Of a stretch of DNA of 64,000 nt, positions 22,725-35,886 are shown piece after piece. Made by a program: the position numbers and the translations under genes. The notes beneath the pieces are model-generated. The model did no database searches. It was not told where the DNA came from and was given only the letters and a program-made list of their open reading frames with translations. Numbering within the stretch: position 1 is the first letter of the stretch; every line of letters starts with the position of its first letter. The DNA lies in NCBI GenBank assembly GCA_963989385.1, contig OZ022506.1, forward strand, positions 64,057,434 through 64,121,433, read 5' to 3'. This DNA comes from Ctena decussata. Lineage: Eukaryota; Mollusca; Bivalvia; Lucinida; Lucinidae.

Positions 22725-23530
22725 TAATGGCCCGAGACTCAGTGCAGTAAATGTACTTGGGCAAGTTTTGCAGGAGTTAATTTTGTGAAAGTTTGTGTGC
22801 TGTATGTCTTTTGAAATTACAGCTTGGGAAGGACAACAACCATATAAGGAATCGGCCTCTGCTACCCAAATGTAAATAAACAGGTTCTAGTGCCCATTTG
22901 CCAAAAAAAAGGCATTTTCAAAAAAAAATCCCCTTTTGTTGTAATGTTTGAGCAAAGCACTGTGACAGTCAAACACAACAAGCCAGCATTGTCTTAATAA
23001 AAGAAATCTCAATTTACTTATTTGCACTTTGGTTGGTTCTACGGTATATATATAATTCAGTGTTTATTAGACCCTCCCCCACCCCCAACAATTTCCTACA
23101 TTTGCAAGCCATTCATTCATCTCCAGCACCCCTAATGACTGAGTTAATTTTGTTAGCTGCAAAATGCACCATCTTACCCTTCCAAAGTGCAAGTGACTGA
23201 TTTGCACTTTGGAAGGGGTAGTAAAATGGTGGGTTTTAAAGTGAAAGGCACTCTTTTGCTTACAATGACTGGTGTAATTTCAGGAAAATCAATAAATAAT
23301 TTCCGGTTTGATTTCTAAGTTTCAGGAAGTAGACTGATAAGAAATAAAATGATTTAAAACGAAATCAAGATATTTTATCAAGGTTACCAGAAATGGTTTA
23401 CAAAATAAGATTATCACAAAAATGCCAAGCATTTGAACACTTTAACACTATATAGTACCTCATCTCTGTACCAGTTTTCTTATCGACATCAGTTCTTGAT
23501 ATCAAGATGTGTTTAAAACTGGAATGGGTG

Positions 23531-23601
23531 GCAAACAATGAAGACCCAGATCAGACTGCTCTGCTCTCTAGAGCAGTCTGATCTGGGTCTTCATTGTTTG
23601 C
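23531..23601. mobile_element. C-family hairpin, perfect
   Basis: GCAAACAATGAAGACCCAGA ... tip CTCTGCTCTCTAGAGCAG ... TCTGGGTCTTCATTGTTTGC. Arms match without mismatch in the outer 30 bp. Confidence 0.88.
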
Positions 23602-24285
23602 TGTGATAAACCTGTCTCAATGAAGAGTTTATTACAGATACCTTGAATATGTTGAATGATAGCAGTTTTGTAAAACAGTTTTAAGTGCATTTCAGTCATT
23701 TGTCCGTTTCCATATGCATGGTGAAAATGCTAGAAAATGAGCTGGATAATTCTTCACTTTCTCCAGCAAACAGTATTTCACATACCAAGCTCCATTCCAT
23801 GGAACTTTAGCTGTAGAATGTACTAGATCAAGCTCTCATAATTATGCTACTTGACTTAGACTAAAAACCTTACACATTTTGGAGATATGCTCAGGGGCCA
23901 TTCAGTTTAAACGTATTTTATTGCCACAAAAAGTACTAGCAATTGGGTCGGACCACAAGTTCTAACAACATTAGTTATGGTCCTCCCCAGGGGCCATTAT
24001 GCACCACTGACATTCAACGGTGGTACCAAAATTACATTTCTGTTGTTTCTGTATGCACTACGGTGTCACACATATTGTTAGTTAACATTTGAATGCTTTC
24101 AAAGTAAAACAGTAAGCAATAAATTTGCATTATTTATGCTAATTTTAAGCATCAATATTACTTAAGAATTCTTTTTAGCTTGCAAAAAGTAGTACATTCA
24201 TTACCATTCATACTATATATAGAAACAGTGCTCTAATTCATCTTACCATGATAATTATCCTTACTATCGCGACAGCAGTTTGTTA

Positions 24286-24353
24286 GCAAACAGTGCAGAC
24301 CCTGATCAGACTGCTCCTCTAGGAGCAGTCTGATCTGTGTCTGCGTTGTTTAC
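24286..24353. mobile_element. C-family hairpin
   Basis: GCAAACAGTGCAGACCCTGA ... GCTCCTCTAGGAGC ... CTGTGTCTGCGTTGTTTAC. Confidence 0.82.
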
Positions 24354-24500
24354 AAGTCTGCTGTCATGTTTTGAATCTCAAAAAATTGCTAATTTCAAAT
24401 TTTAAGTTTACTGATAGTTTAAGGCGTCCCAAGTTTTAGGGGTTCTAGATGAAACTGCCTCCGAAATTAGTTACCGGCAAAAATAAGGTCAGTTGTTTAA

Positions 24501-24674
24501 AACGACCAGAAATAAGAATAGTTGCATTTGCAAACAGCACGGGTCTAGGTGAGGTGGTACATAATAAGCCGCCTCATCTAGATTTGCGCTATTTGCCCTC
24601 GTAAGTCTTAGACTTCCCAGTAATGACATAGCAATGGATGAAATCTGCTTTTTTCGCACTTCAACGGGTCAAGG
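24501..24674. mobile_element. D-family MITE, diverged
   Basis: TTGCAAACAGCACGGGTCTAGG ... GCCGCCTCATCTAGATTTGC ... AATCTGCTTTTTTCGCACTTC; the central stem has several mismatches. Confidence 0.65.
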
Positions 24675-25497
24675 TAACGCAAAGAGCAGACTGAAAAGTG
24701 CAGCCACAGTGATAAACGCTCAATCATTGCTTCGCACACACACACTTTGGATAAGGAATAGTCTATTTGTTGTACCAGGTCTTTAAATTAGACTGTCCGC
24801 ATATTTTTTCAGCAAAAAATGTTTATTCACACTTGATTTTTGGATAAAATCCCTGACTAACAACTTCATGAAGCTAAATGGTTCAAACAGCTAGGCCCAG
24901 GTCTTTCTCTAAGGCCCGATTTCAAGTCGAACTTAATACACGGATTAGCATTCGGAACACCAAAATTTTACATTGTGCCTTATGGTAAACGGAGTTATAA
25001 CTGTGACGTGAAATCAGACCTTAGAGCATTAACTTGTGTCCAATCCCATTATTTGATAGCAATGAAACATGTTAAAGCATTTAGGGCTACAAATGTTGTC
25101 ATGCGGCCATTCTGTTTGAAGTCACACTATTATGGTTTAATGCTTTTATGTTGTTGTATATACAAGATGTTTTTATACATATTAATGGACTTCAAGACAA
25201 CTAGGGTGTTGGCGGACACGTGTTTTTTCTTGTGCAAATATGCGGAAACAACCAGCACTGACATGTAAAGCATGTATACTGAATACTATTAAAAATACAA
25301 GACCTTGAACAGTGAAAATGCATTTTAATTCACAGCATTATTATCTCCCCTGTGACTAGCAGAAGGGAGACGTGTGTATTACTTTTGGTAGCAGGGGTGG
25401 CATTGGCATCTGAGCTGCATAAACTTTTGTTTGAGTTTTATCAGGTTTAGCTCTGTGATATTATTACTGTGCAGTGTGCACGGACAGGTGAGACAAC

Positions 25498-25575
25498 ACC
25501 ATTCATGGAAATCTAACTCTTAGCCAGCTTGATAAGACCATTCATGGAAATCTAACTCTTAGCCAGCTTGATAAG
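25498..25575. repeat. Tandem duplication, 2 x 39 bp
   Basis: ACCATTCATGGAAATCTAAC + TCTTAGCCAGCTTGATAAG twice, identical. Confidence 0.9.
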
Positions 25576-26027
25576 AATTATTCTTGCTCCTTGAATTAAA
25601 GTATATTTTTAACTCAACTTTGTTTAAGGTGAAATTGTGCAGAATCTCTGACACAGTGGCACAGTTGCACATCTAACCTGCAAGATCTACTGACCTAGTG
25701 TAATTTGTAAATTATCTGCCCTTAGTGGGCTGTTTTCATTGCTGCTCTGCATTATGATGATTTGCAGCGAGTTTGTGTACATTTTCCTAGGCTTTACCTA
25801 GTCTTGAAACACCTGTTTAAATTGTTAAGGCTCAAGGTGTTCATTCATTTCTATAAAATGAAAATTAATATGATAATACAACAGTTATTGTTCTTGAATC
25901 CTCCTACATTGTCGTTAATTTCACTTTTAAACTTTCATTTAAAGCAGCCACTTTGAATATATTCTGCATAAGGTGCATGTTACCAAATTTAGTCAAAACA
26001 TTTGCACAGGAGTATACACATGCTGGA

Positions 26028-26094
26028 GCAAACAGCACAGACCCAGATCAGACTGCTTCTAAGGAGCAGTCTTATCAGGGTCTGCACTGTTTGC
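26028..26094. mobile_element. C-family hairpin
   Basis: GCAAACAGCACAGACCCAGA ... GCTTCTAAGGAGC ... CAGGGTCTGCACTGTTTGC. Confidence 0.82.
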
Positions 26095-26987
26095 CAAGAT
26101 CATAATAAAACAACTCTTGCCGTTGCAAATGAATGTCATATTTAAAGACAGAAAGATTGGTCTCAGAAATAAGTAGGGTAAGACATTAGAATATTTTGAG
26201 TAAATGCAGTAAAAGTGATTAGCATAATTATGATGTATTGGTGTCTTCGTTCACTGAATTAATTAGACAATGGGTGAATGATGCATGTTGAAAATGCAGC
26301 CTTCAGTTCATCATATTTAATTGCAAAGGCAGCCGTTTCCATGGGCAAAGATCACTTAGTGCAAGCACTAGAATCAGCCTGCATGTCCGTGCTTGCTGAT
26401 CAGAGAATGCCCTGTTTGTGTCCACAACATATGATGGATCCTGAGAGATGGGCATACTGAAAATCAAATGAGTAGTTCAGAAAGCATATATATGCTCAGG
26501 CTGAGATGCACAGGCTGGTAATTGAGTCATGGATGCTCATAACCATTTCTCGAGACATGGTTGCATGAGCTTAGAAAAATTAGAAAAAATAGGGGCAATT
26601 TAATTTATTGATAAATAGATAAAGAAGCCATTCAGATGAGCATATGAAACAAGTATTAGCTTTTGCAAAAAGTTGGCTGAAAAAAAATGTCAGAATAGAT
26701 GTACTTTTATCACTTACAGCATGTCTCCAAGTATATGAAAATTATTCTGGAACTACTGATTAAGAATACCTCCAGAGCTGCTGAAAAACTTGCCAACTTT
26801 GGAGTTTCTAATGAGCATGGATGCGGATAATTCACTGTAAAGTGTATCTTTGGGTATAAATCAGAAAAAATAATACCAAAAAACTAGATCCATCTGGATT
26901 TTTTGGATTTTGTTGTTATGCTTTGTAGAGAAAACCTTACACACTACTGATATACACATATTTTTACGGAGAGAGAAAATCCAGTCA

Positions 26988-27179
26988 CAGAGCTCTAGAT
27001 AAGAGGGAGTATTTGATGATAATAAGGGATAATTTTCCTTATTTCTAATTGAAACCATATGTTGTGCCCCCTCATCGACGAGACGGTTCAGATGAGGGGT
27101 CACAACATATGTTTTTAAGCAGAATTAAGGAAAATTATCCCTAATTATCACCAAATACTCCCTCTTATCCAGAGCTCTG
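26988..27179. mobile_element. A-family hairpin MITE, tip deletion
   Basis: CAGAGCTCTAGATAAGAG ... CTCATCGACGAGACGGTTC ... CCAGAGCTCTG. The left half of the central stem (GAACCGTCT) is missing. CAGTCA flanks both ends. Confidence 0.85.
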
Positions 27180-28048
27180 CAGTCATATAGCTAACTAAAT
27201 AAGTTGTAAGCCTAAATATCTGGATCCCTATACTGGCCAGTCATAGAGGTGAACGATAGTTCATGGACTTATGGGTAATATCGAATTTTGGATAAAAACA
27301 GCAGACAAAGCTTGAAGAATAGCTGTCGAATTTACCTAAAACAAATTTCCCAGTTAACTCGTAAGAAATCTGTGACATTAGCATGAGAAGTGCTGACTTT
27401 GCATCTAGCATTTCTTGAACATTTCCAAAATTCTGTTTTCTTGCATTAGAGAATATCTTCATCAATTACACCTCCAAACTTTTTTCATGCATTATCATTA
27501 TTAGTAGATGTTGTATTTGTTGTTTGTTTGCAGTTTTGTTTAAGTCATGATTTACCAAAAAAATTATCAACTCTTTTAAATTTCAGGGAGTGTTAGTGTA
27601 ATGTCAGAAAAAAAAAGTTCCCACTTTCGATGCTTTTTACCATAGCGTCACTATCTGATATTAAGTGAATTAAAATGACACACAATTGTCATCTCGGTAA
27701 ATCAAAAATCTTGTTCCTTAGTCCCACGCAAACTTCCATTTAGATTCCTATATGTACATAAAAAATTGTTTACGAAACTGACTTACTGCGTCAACAGGTA
27801 TTTTAAAAAGATAACATTATGAATGACAAGCCTACAATATTCTGAGCCTGGTTAACGGAGTATGTGGTTTATCGAGTATGTGGTTTACCGCCTATTGAAA
27901 CTCGCCCAGTCTAGATGCACTGAGCATAAGAATTAGTGAGTGTATGTAATCAGGCCCTGGGGTCTGGGGAAGCAACAAAGCCACTCTTCTCAGTGGGGAT
28001 AAGCCCATACAGGAAAGAAGTTGCTTCTTTTGAAGAAAAGTCTTTCCC

Positions 28049-28120
28049 TTAACCCTATTGCACTCAAAACGGCCAAAACTCTATTGAGTTTGGGCCATTT
28101 TGAGTGCAATAGGGGTTTAA
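28049..28120. mobile_element. E-family palindrome inserted in a J-like element
   Basis: TTAACCCTATTGCACTCAAA ... TTTTGAGTGCAATAGGGGTTTAA. Removing it joins AGTCTTTCCC-TTAA-GAGTAC, as in J copies, so TTAA is the probable target duplication. Confidence 0.75.
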
Positions 28121-28879
28121 GAGTACACCTCATTTAAGAAGAGCTAAGTCGTCCATGGAAGAAAACAGGAAGTTAGAAAAGCTGGTTCCTTTCTAAAAGT
28201 GGCCAAAATACATTGAGATGTACCTTTACATCTTAATCAGTGGAGACTGATCGAGTCTACATAGATGCGCAGTCTGATTTGACTATTCATTTTAACAAAC
28301 AGTAAGATTCATTTTCTGATGATATTGCACATAATGATACGTTGTGTCAGCATGCGAAAGTACGAGAATCAAACCTGAAATATCCTAAAATTTCAAGAAC
28401 TTGATTGTACTGGGTATGAGGCATGTGTCAAACAGTTGCATGCGGAAGAAGAAACAGTGCAAATCCTGATTTGCTGCTGATCTCGGTCTACACACTCCTT
28501 TCCTTTTAATTTCTATCTGCTGATCTTAGTCTTCATTGTTTGCTCAAGCACTCCTATCCCATTATTTTGCACCATTACGGTAATATACCTCACATTGTCA
28601 GTACAGCAGTGGAAGTTAGTAAGATATGTATAATTCCGCAGTTAACCGGAACATTACTTATGAAGGTGTTCATGCTTGACACCAAAATATGTCACAAAAC
28701 GTCACGTGAAGTGGTAAATGAATGTACGTTAAATGAATTGCAGTGTTTTGTACTTGTGTGATGAAATGGGGATGCCCGGGGGATTTTTCGAAAATGTGCA
28801 AAGAAGTGAAAGCTAGCTTCGTTGCATTGATATGTCAATACTTTGGGAAAATTCTGTTTGGGAACTGAAAGTAACCAGA

Positions 28880-28945
28880 ACAAACAATGTAGATCCAGAT
28901 CAGACTGCTCCTGCGGAGCAGTCTGATCTAGGTCTGCATTGTTTA
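28880..28945. mobile_element. C-family hairpin
   Basis: ACAAACAATGTAGATCCAGA ... GCTCCTGCGGAGC ... CTAGGTCTGCATTGTTTA. Confidence 0.82.
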
Positions 28946-29042
28946 TGACCTGGATTTGCACTGTATTATGTACCCCCCTGAAAATGTACACATTCATCTT
29001 AAAATTAAAAGATTTTGATACATAATTTTTTTCTTGCTAGAT

Positions 29043-30778
29043 CACGGCCGCTTATCTCCGTCAGCACAACACCGTGTTGTGTATAGGAAAATGTGCAGGA
29101 GATTTCCGGTGGTTCTGCAGGCGATTCGAAAATAAAGGTCACGAAAGGTAGGTGTCTCGGTTTAAAAGGAATATATTCTTTTCCAGCGTAAAACAAAAGA
29201 AAAGGAAAATGTCATGCAACACTTCAATCGTTTTTCTATGAATACGAGTCTTGATCGAAGCCAGATTCTCAGTTGTACAACAGATTTCCATTTTTTCCCG
29301 GAGCGAGGTCATGGAGGTGGCCGTTTTGTTGACATGCAAACATTTCAAATTTGCATTCCTGAAGTCGCCGAGTATTTATGTTTTCATCTATCGCCTGTAT
29401 ATTAAAGGTCTCTCATATAAGTACCAGTTACGAGCCTAAACAGAATTTGCTACCTTCCTTCAGCCCAGATAATGAAAGTTGTTGTGGAATTCGTGATCCA
29501 GGAGATCGGTGGTGCTGAAGGCGATAGGTGGCGGTGCAGGAGATTGTTTTATGTTGTGCCACCAATGACCGTTTTTAACTGTTTTATAACGTAAATAATG
29601 TAGTAGCATGGCATGGTACAGATTCGCACAGCTTTCAGATTCGTACACTTGGCTGTACAGTGCCTCTGCTGCATTAAGCATGCTAATCAAAATGCAAATA
29701 ACGACTCCAGCAAAAAGGGGATTGAATTATCAGTCAATCATTTGCACTGCAAAGCTTCTGTTAGAACTAAATGGTACGAAAGTAATGCTAGTTTGTCAAT
29801 TGGGTACTTACATTCGTCCCACATTCTTTGTTTAATTACATTGTGCAAACGGTCAAGCATAAATTCTTTATAAACCAATACCTGTGTCCAAAATTCCAAT
29901 GAATGTCCCATCGCATAGCATTGCCTGTTTTATCGATTTTTGGTCTCAAAAATAAGCTGGATTGGTGGCCGTGTGCACAATGTAATTAAACAAAGAAAGT
30001 TGGACGAATGTAAGTACCAATTTTGACAAACTAGCATTACTTTCGTACCATTTAGTTCTAACAGAAGCTTTGCAGTGCAAATGATTGACTGATAATTCAA
30101 TCCCCTGATTGCTGGAGTCGTTATTTGCATTTTAATTAGCATGCTTAATGCAGCAGAGGCACTGTACAGCCAAGTGTACGAATCTGAAAGCTGTGCGAAT
30201 CTGTACCATGCCTTGCTACTACATTATTTACGTTATAAAACATTTAAAAACGGTCATTGGTGGCACAGCATAAAACAATCTCCTGCACCGCCACCTATCG
30301 CCTTCAGCACCACCGATCTCCTGGATCACGAATTCCACAACATCTTTCATTATCAGGGCTGGAGGAAGGTAGCAAATTCTGTTTAGGCTCGTAACTGGTA
30401 CTTATATGAGAGACCTTTTATATACAGGTGATAGATGAAAACATAAATACTCGGCGACTTCAGGAATGCAAATTTGAAATGTTTGCATGTCAACAAAACG
30501 GCCACCTCCATGACCTCGCTCCGGGAAAAAATGGAAATCTGTTGTATAACTGAGAATCTGGCTTCGATCAAGACTCGTATTCATAGAAAAACGATTGAAG
30601 TGTTGCATGACATTTTCCTTTTCTTTTGTTTTACGCTGGAAAAGAATATATTCCTTTTAAACCGAGACACCTACCTTTCGTGACCTTTATTTTCGAATCG
30701 CCTGCAGAACCACCGGAAATCTCCTGCACATTTTCCTATACACAACACGGTGTTGTGCTGACGGAGATAAGCGGCCGT
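29043..30778. mobile_element. Giant fold-back (hairpin) element, 1.74 kb
   Basis: Left arm 29043-29848 and right arm 29973-30778 (about 806 bp each) are reverse complements with only scattered mismatches, for example GTTGTACAAC against GTTGTATAAC. The spacer is 124 bp. Outer ends CACGGCCGCTTATCTCCGTC and its complement are flanked on both sides by TAGAT, a 5-bp target duplication. CACAACACCGTGTTGTG is itself palindromic near each tip. Short ORFs occur as mirror pairs in both arms and match no transposase I know. Non-autonomous fold-back transposon is the best description; superfamily unknown. Confidence 0.9.
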
Positions 30779-30954
30779 GTAGATGGCTCAATTTTGGGAC
30801 ATAAATAATTTTTATTGTGCAAAAAAGCATGTTGGATTTTATTATTCACTTGACAGAAACGATTCAGTCACGAAGTTTGAAGTGCCCATCTTCAAGTTTT
30901 TTTTCCTATCCTAATTATGCTGATGATTGCATAATTATAATAATCAAAGACACA

Positions 30955-31193
30955 TGAGCCGCGACACGACAAAACCAACAATGTGGTTGTGCGCCCACCG
31001 CAGACTCAGATCAGCCTGGGCATCCGCCCAGTCTGATCAGAGTCTTCGCTGTCCGCATGGAGGTAGCTTAGACCCTTAGCTACCCTGTAAGCACTTAATA
31101 AAGAATCTGGTCAAACTAAGCGGCTGCCACGGGTGATCTGAGTCTGTGCTGGGCACACAACCACATTGTTGGTTTTCTCGCCTCGCAGCTCAC
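30955..31193. mobile_element. F-family element
   Basis: TGAGCCGCGACACGACAAAA ... GGGCATCCGCCC ... TTGGTTTTCTCGCCTCGCAGCTCA. Second internal hairpin rearranged (GGGCGG replaced by AAGCGGCTGCCAC). Confidence 0.82.
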
Positions 31194-31268
31194 ATGAAAC
31201 ATGCTTAGTGATTGGGGAAAATAAAAACAGGGCAGCAGAAAGTGGTAATTTTGGGGTTTCTTACAGTA

Positions 31269-31471
31269 CCGTATTTTACTCTGTTTTAAGACGGCTGTTT
31301 TTCCCTTCCAAAACAATAAAAAAATCTAGAACAGTTTCAAAAATTTAGATCTAAAAAGATCTAGATAGTTTTGGAAGGGGAAAACCCATTCATAAACACT
31401 GATTTAGATATATGTATTTGGGGTTGAACTAGAGACGGGAAAACCCAATTTTACAGCCAAATAAAATATGG
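31269..31471. mobile_element. Mariner-like MITE with TA duplication
   Basis: CCGTATTTTACTCTG and CCAAATAAAATATGG form terminal repeats, TA on both outer sides. The interior has a stem of CCCTTCCAAAAC with GTTTTGGAAGGGG and several AGATCTAGAT motifs. Confidence 0.65.
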
Positions 31472-31590
31472 TATTCTAAATGAAAGCATTATATTAGAAC
31501 CACCTCATTTAGAACTGCCTCAGTGTGGCAGGTGAGACAGACTAGTCTTAAAGCTGGTGCTCAGCATATGTCCCAGCTGGCACTCAGGGG

Positions 31591-31651
31591 TGAATCAACC
31601 TTGAATAAACCTTGATTCAATGTCACAATGTTGAATTAAGGTTGATTCAAA
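31591..31651. repeat. Imperfect inverted repeat
   Basis: GAATCAACCTTGAATAAACC and GAATTAAGGTTGATTC surround CAATGTCACAATG. Confidence 0.55.
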
Positions 31652-32640
31652 CTTGTGTGCCTAGTAGGTATATTTCCATCGAGAATTAAGGCATAGAGAT
31701 GCACCTTCAGGGGTTTAGGGAGCTGTTGGTTAAATGTCAGACAGGGTTACGGCCCTTAGTTCTTACTGCAGTTTGATTTTGGTTGTCATTTCTGTCCCAT
31801 TTAGAGCTTTTGCAGGACCTCTACATTTGATATGTCTTCTGAATATCTATTTAGACTTGACAAAACACTTTAAGAAGCATGATTGGTACCTTTGTAGCAG
31901 TAACACAATCCCCTAATCGGCCACCTAAACCTGAAGAAATTGAATTGGTGTCTGAACCTACAGCAGCGCCAATATGATTTTGATGCCCTGTTTGAGAAAC
32001 GAGTGTCACTTACTCATGTTTGCCCCTGAAAGCAAGCATGCAAAGGAGTTGAAAAGACACCTATTTGTTTGAATAAACTTGGATAAAAAAGTTCTAAATT
32101 GCAGGGACACGAGTCTCCAAGAGGGTCTCTTGAATTAATGGCTGTTTAATGAGTTAAATAATATGGTGCCATCCACAGCTTGTTGTGTCAAGCACAGGCG
32201 GCATGCTTCGGTAATAAAATTAACTTTGTTAATTTGCAATATGGATGTCCTTAACAAAGCAGCATAAGGAATGTGAAGAATTTTGAGGTCATATGATGGG
32301 CCACTGTCGGCTCTAATCGAGCTGCACCATGTTACCAATGCTGATCTGGGTATTTACCCAAGCTGGTCTGGGGTTTTACCTAGGCTGGTCTTGGTATGAG
32401 TTGTGCTTATGCTTTTAGACAGGTTTTTGTGATGGCATACCACAGAATATGTTAGTTTGTGCATGGTAATATACATGTATAAGGAAACTGATCTTACGAA
32501 ATGACTTTGGTGCAATCAGGTGACAAAACGTAATTTGATGGCATAAACATGCTACCACACATGCTGCCGTCTGCTGCAGTGCTAGAGGCTGCTGCAGAAA
32601 GGCCAAATGTTTTCAACTGAAACAAAACTTTTTTGTACAC

Positions 32641-32710
32641 AACATATGGTGTGGGTCATATTAAAATTGCCTTGATGAGGCAATTTTAATATGACCCACA
32701 ACATATGTTT
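32641..32710. repeat. Perfect short hairpin with A-like outer stem
   Basis: AACATATGGTGTGGGTCATA ... ATTGCCTTGATGAGGCAAT ... TATGACCCACAACATATGTT. Compare 1957-2043 and 47090-47155. Confidence 0.7.
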
Positions 32711-33094
32711 TATAGAAAAATAAGACTGAAAAAGATCCAGGTACAAAAACTGAAGCCATGTTGGTGCTTTATGTCTGAGCAAAAGAAATATTTTTGTTCA
32801 TTATTGCTTGAACTAAAAAGACTAAAAGACAATATGACTGGTTTCCATATGTCAGTTATTTGATGGTAGATTTTCATGACTTGTCTATACTGTTGGGTAT
32901 CGTAAAATGTAGGAGATTATCGTAATTTTAAGGCTGTTGAACCAGGACTTTGATAAGGTGCCAATGCAGGTAGTCACTTGAAACAGTGTTATTTTCAAAT
33001 CGGATTATACGGAAATGTACTTGTAGTGTGACATACCCATCTTAATTCCTATACCCTCTAAAGAGCTTGTTGCATAATCACCATGGGGGTTACA

Positions 33095-33318
33095 AATACC
33101 AATTTGGCTACCTTGCTTTCGACCGAGTCTGTACTATACAAAGTGGCTTTCAACCGAGAAAACATTCGTAAGCATTACCAATAACAGTAAATGGTACTAT
33201 TGTTAATGGCTGTCGACTGAGATGATACTGCTGTCGATTGTCTCAGTTGAAAGCCACTTTTGCATGAATATGGTAATTGACTGACTCGGTCGAAAGCACA
33301 GGTAGCCAAATTGGTATT
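33095..33318. mobile_element. Inverted-repeat element, 224 bp
   Basis: AATACCAATTTGGCTACCTT ... CTTTCGACCGAGTC pairs with GACTCGGTCGAAAG ... GGTAGCCAAATTGGTATT. A second inner pair, AAAGTGGCTTTCAACCGAG and CTCAGTTGAAAGCCACTTT, extends the stem. Confidence 0.75.
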
Positions 33319-33339
33319 ACTCCCGTTATCACTTTAGGT

Positions 33340-34265
33340 TACAAAATGAGTTTACCTAATCACCTTGTTACAGGATGGCTAGGTTACAAAATGACTTCGG
33401 CTTGGTACAGGATGATTAGGTTACAAGATGACTATCCAACTTGTTACAGGATGACATTAGATTACAAGTTAACTAGCAAAATGACTTTAATCAACTTGTT
33501 ACAAGATGATTAGGTTACAGTTTGACTTTAATCACCTTGTTACAGGATGACTTTAAGCTACAAGATGACTTTAATCAACTTGCTGTAAGATGACTTTAGG
33601 TTACATGATGACTTAAAATCAATTTGTTAAAGGAAAATGATGACTTTGGGTTACAAGGTGACTTTAATCCATTATGTTACAAGTTGAATTGGTTGCAGCT
33701 TAAGGTGACTTTAATATACTTGTTACAGAATGACTAGATTACTTGATGACTTTAATGAACTTGTCACAGAATGACTAGGTTACAAGATGACTTGAATCAA
33801 CATGTTACAGGATGACTGGATTGCATCGATGGGTTACAAAATGACTTTAATGAACTTGTCACAGAATGACTAGGTTACAAGATAATTTTTAATGACTTGT
33901 AACAGAACGACTTTGTTGCAAGTTGACTTAATAGACTTGTTACAAGATGACTAGGTTACAAGATGCCTTTAATTGACTTGTCACAGGATGACTGGGTTAC
34001 AAGATGTCTTTAATGGACTTGTCTCAGGATGACTGGGTTACAAGATGACTTTAATTGACTTGTCACAAGAAGACTAGCTTTGCTACAAGATGACTTTAAT
34101 CAACTTTTTACAGGATGACTAGGTTACAAGATGGCTTTAATTGACTTGTTACAGGATGATGGGGTTACAAGATGATGTTTGGTTACAAAATGACTTTAAT
34201 TAGCTTGTTACAGGAGGATGACTTTAAAATTGTTACAAGATTACTTGGTTACAAGATGGCTTTTA
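33340..34265. repeat. Minisatellite, ~50-bp unit
   Basis: GGTTACAAGATGACTTTAAT + CAACTTGTTACAGGATGACT repeated about 18 times with drift. Confidence 0.88.
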
Positions 34266-34574
34266 TCAGCTTATCATATGGTCATTACTTATGATTGTCA
34301 TTGATGACCTTTATATTAAATGTACATGTATTACATATATGAAAGTCGTCATGAAAGAAGTTGAGTGTTTATCAGGAAGAAAAACAGAAGAGGAAAAATC
34401 AGGAAGTTTTCTTTTGCGGAATTAGATAATTAACTAATTATCCATTTCTTTTCCTTTCTCAATGGCTTCAAGAGGCTGATACTTGAATTCATTAGGAAAT
34501 GTGACAAAAAAGAAACTCAGCAAAACGATATTATGGTTAAGAGAAAATGTATTGCCATAGAGTACACTGTTATC

Positions 34575-34820
34575 CTGGGGCCAGTTGTTCAAAACTAAAG
34601 ATGCCGTTTAAGTAACGTTTCGTTAAAATTTCAAACATTAATACCTCAATATGCCAATATTTTTTGTTGAAAAAATGTGAGAAGCTTTTGCATTGCAAAA
34701 GCTTCTCACAATTTTTCAACAAAAAATATCAGTGTATTTGGTTATAAAGCCATGACACACTGAATGAATTGACCTCTTAACGAGCTCGTTAGGCTAACGA
34801 TGCTTTGAACAACTGGGCCC
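34575..34820. mobile_element. K-family palindromic MITE
   Basis: TGGGGCCAGTTGTTCAAA and TTTGAACAACTGGGCCC ends. The central GTGAGAAGCTTTTGC/GCAAAAGCTTCTCAC stem is extended by TTTTTGTTGAAAAA. No ORF. Confidence 0.82.
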
Positions 34821-35039
34821 TGATCTTTATAGTTGTTTTCAATATGCACTTTAAGACATTGATTGACCTTGCATGCCCTTTCGAAGAATGCTCTGTGCAT
34901 ATTGACATTCATATACTTAATTTGGACAATCAAATAATAAATGTTGAGTATGGTAAGTGAGTATGTATAGGGGGCATTCATTTGAAGAAATATGGTTATG
35001 AGTATCTGTTGACATGCTGACAATGAATATTCATATGTT

Positions 35040-35150
35040 TTTAAGATTTTGTAGTGCAAAAGCTCCTCACAGTTTTCTGCAAAAATATAACCATCATTGA
35101 TATTGTGAATCCTGTAAGACACAAACTAACATTGAACAATGGGGCCCCAG
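35040..35150. mobile_element. K-family half element
   Basis: GTGCAAAAGCTCCTCACAGTTTT ... AACATTGAACAATGGGGCCCC; only the right arm remains. Confidence 0.6.
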
Positions 35151-35886
35151 ATTAAAGTACACAGTCATGCTCATAAAGCGGAACTTACATAAAAAAATTA
35201 TTTTTATCTAATATTGAGAATAATTAGTATATGTTCTAAGAACTAAGTGATTAAAGTGATCAAAGCATGTACACTGTGCGATAAGGTAGTTTAGCATCAA
35301 ACGACAGCAGCACTTTGCAGTTTGCCACAATGTCTTTTGATACAATAGGCATCTAATAGGCGTTCATCTGATCCCTGTTGTCTTGAAAAGTAGAAAAAAA
35401 AGCTTCTGTTATGTTGCAAGTCAAAGCTCGCTAATTGCAGTCACAATAAAAGGAGGGCTGTATAATGATGAAAAAGTATGGATATTTTCATATTACTGCA
35501 ATAAAGCATACATTGTAACCCCCTCAGTAGAGGCACTTCTGCTGAGGGGCCAGAATTTTTATTTTATGGAAACAGAAATTTTCGCAGGATTCAATAATCC
35601 TGAAAAACAGCTTTTATCAGAAGCCCCGCAAAATCACAAAAATTCTTACAGAGTATGTTAGTAATTATATTTATTGGTCACAAAATTATGAACAGTTTCC
35701 TAGGAATTAAAGGACCAAGACTTTTGCAATTATAATAAAAGATGACGAAATGGGTGTCGAACAATTACACGATAATGAAGGAACAATAAAAGACAAAAAG
35801 AGGCTAATTTAAAAGGGGGATGATGCATGGCTTTGACTCTCTGCACATATGAGGTGTGTCAGATTAAAATATATCTTGGAGCGTGT

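Noticed and set aside
24975..25268. 97-codon + strand ORF
   Set aside because: Cys-rich but irregular spacing, no known domain, no linkage to the gene's exons.
29005..30808. Paired ORFs in both arms of the fold-back element as duplicated genes
   Set aside because: They are mirror copies produced by the inverted repeat, all under about 100 codons and in competing frames.
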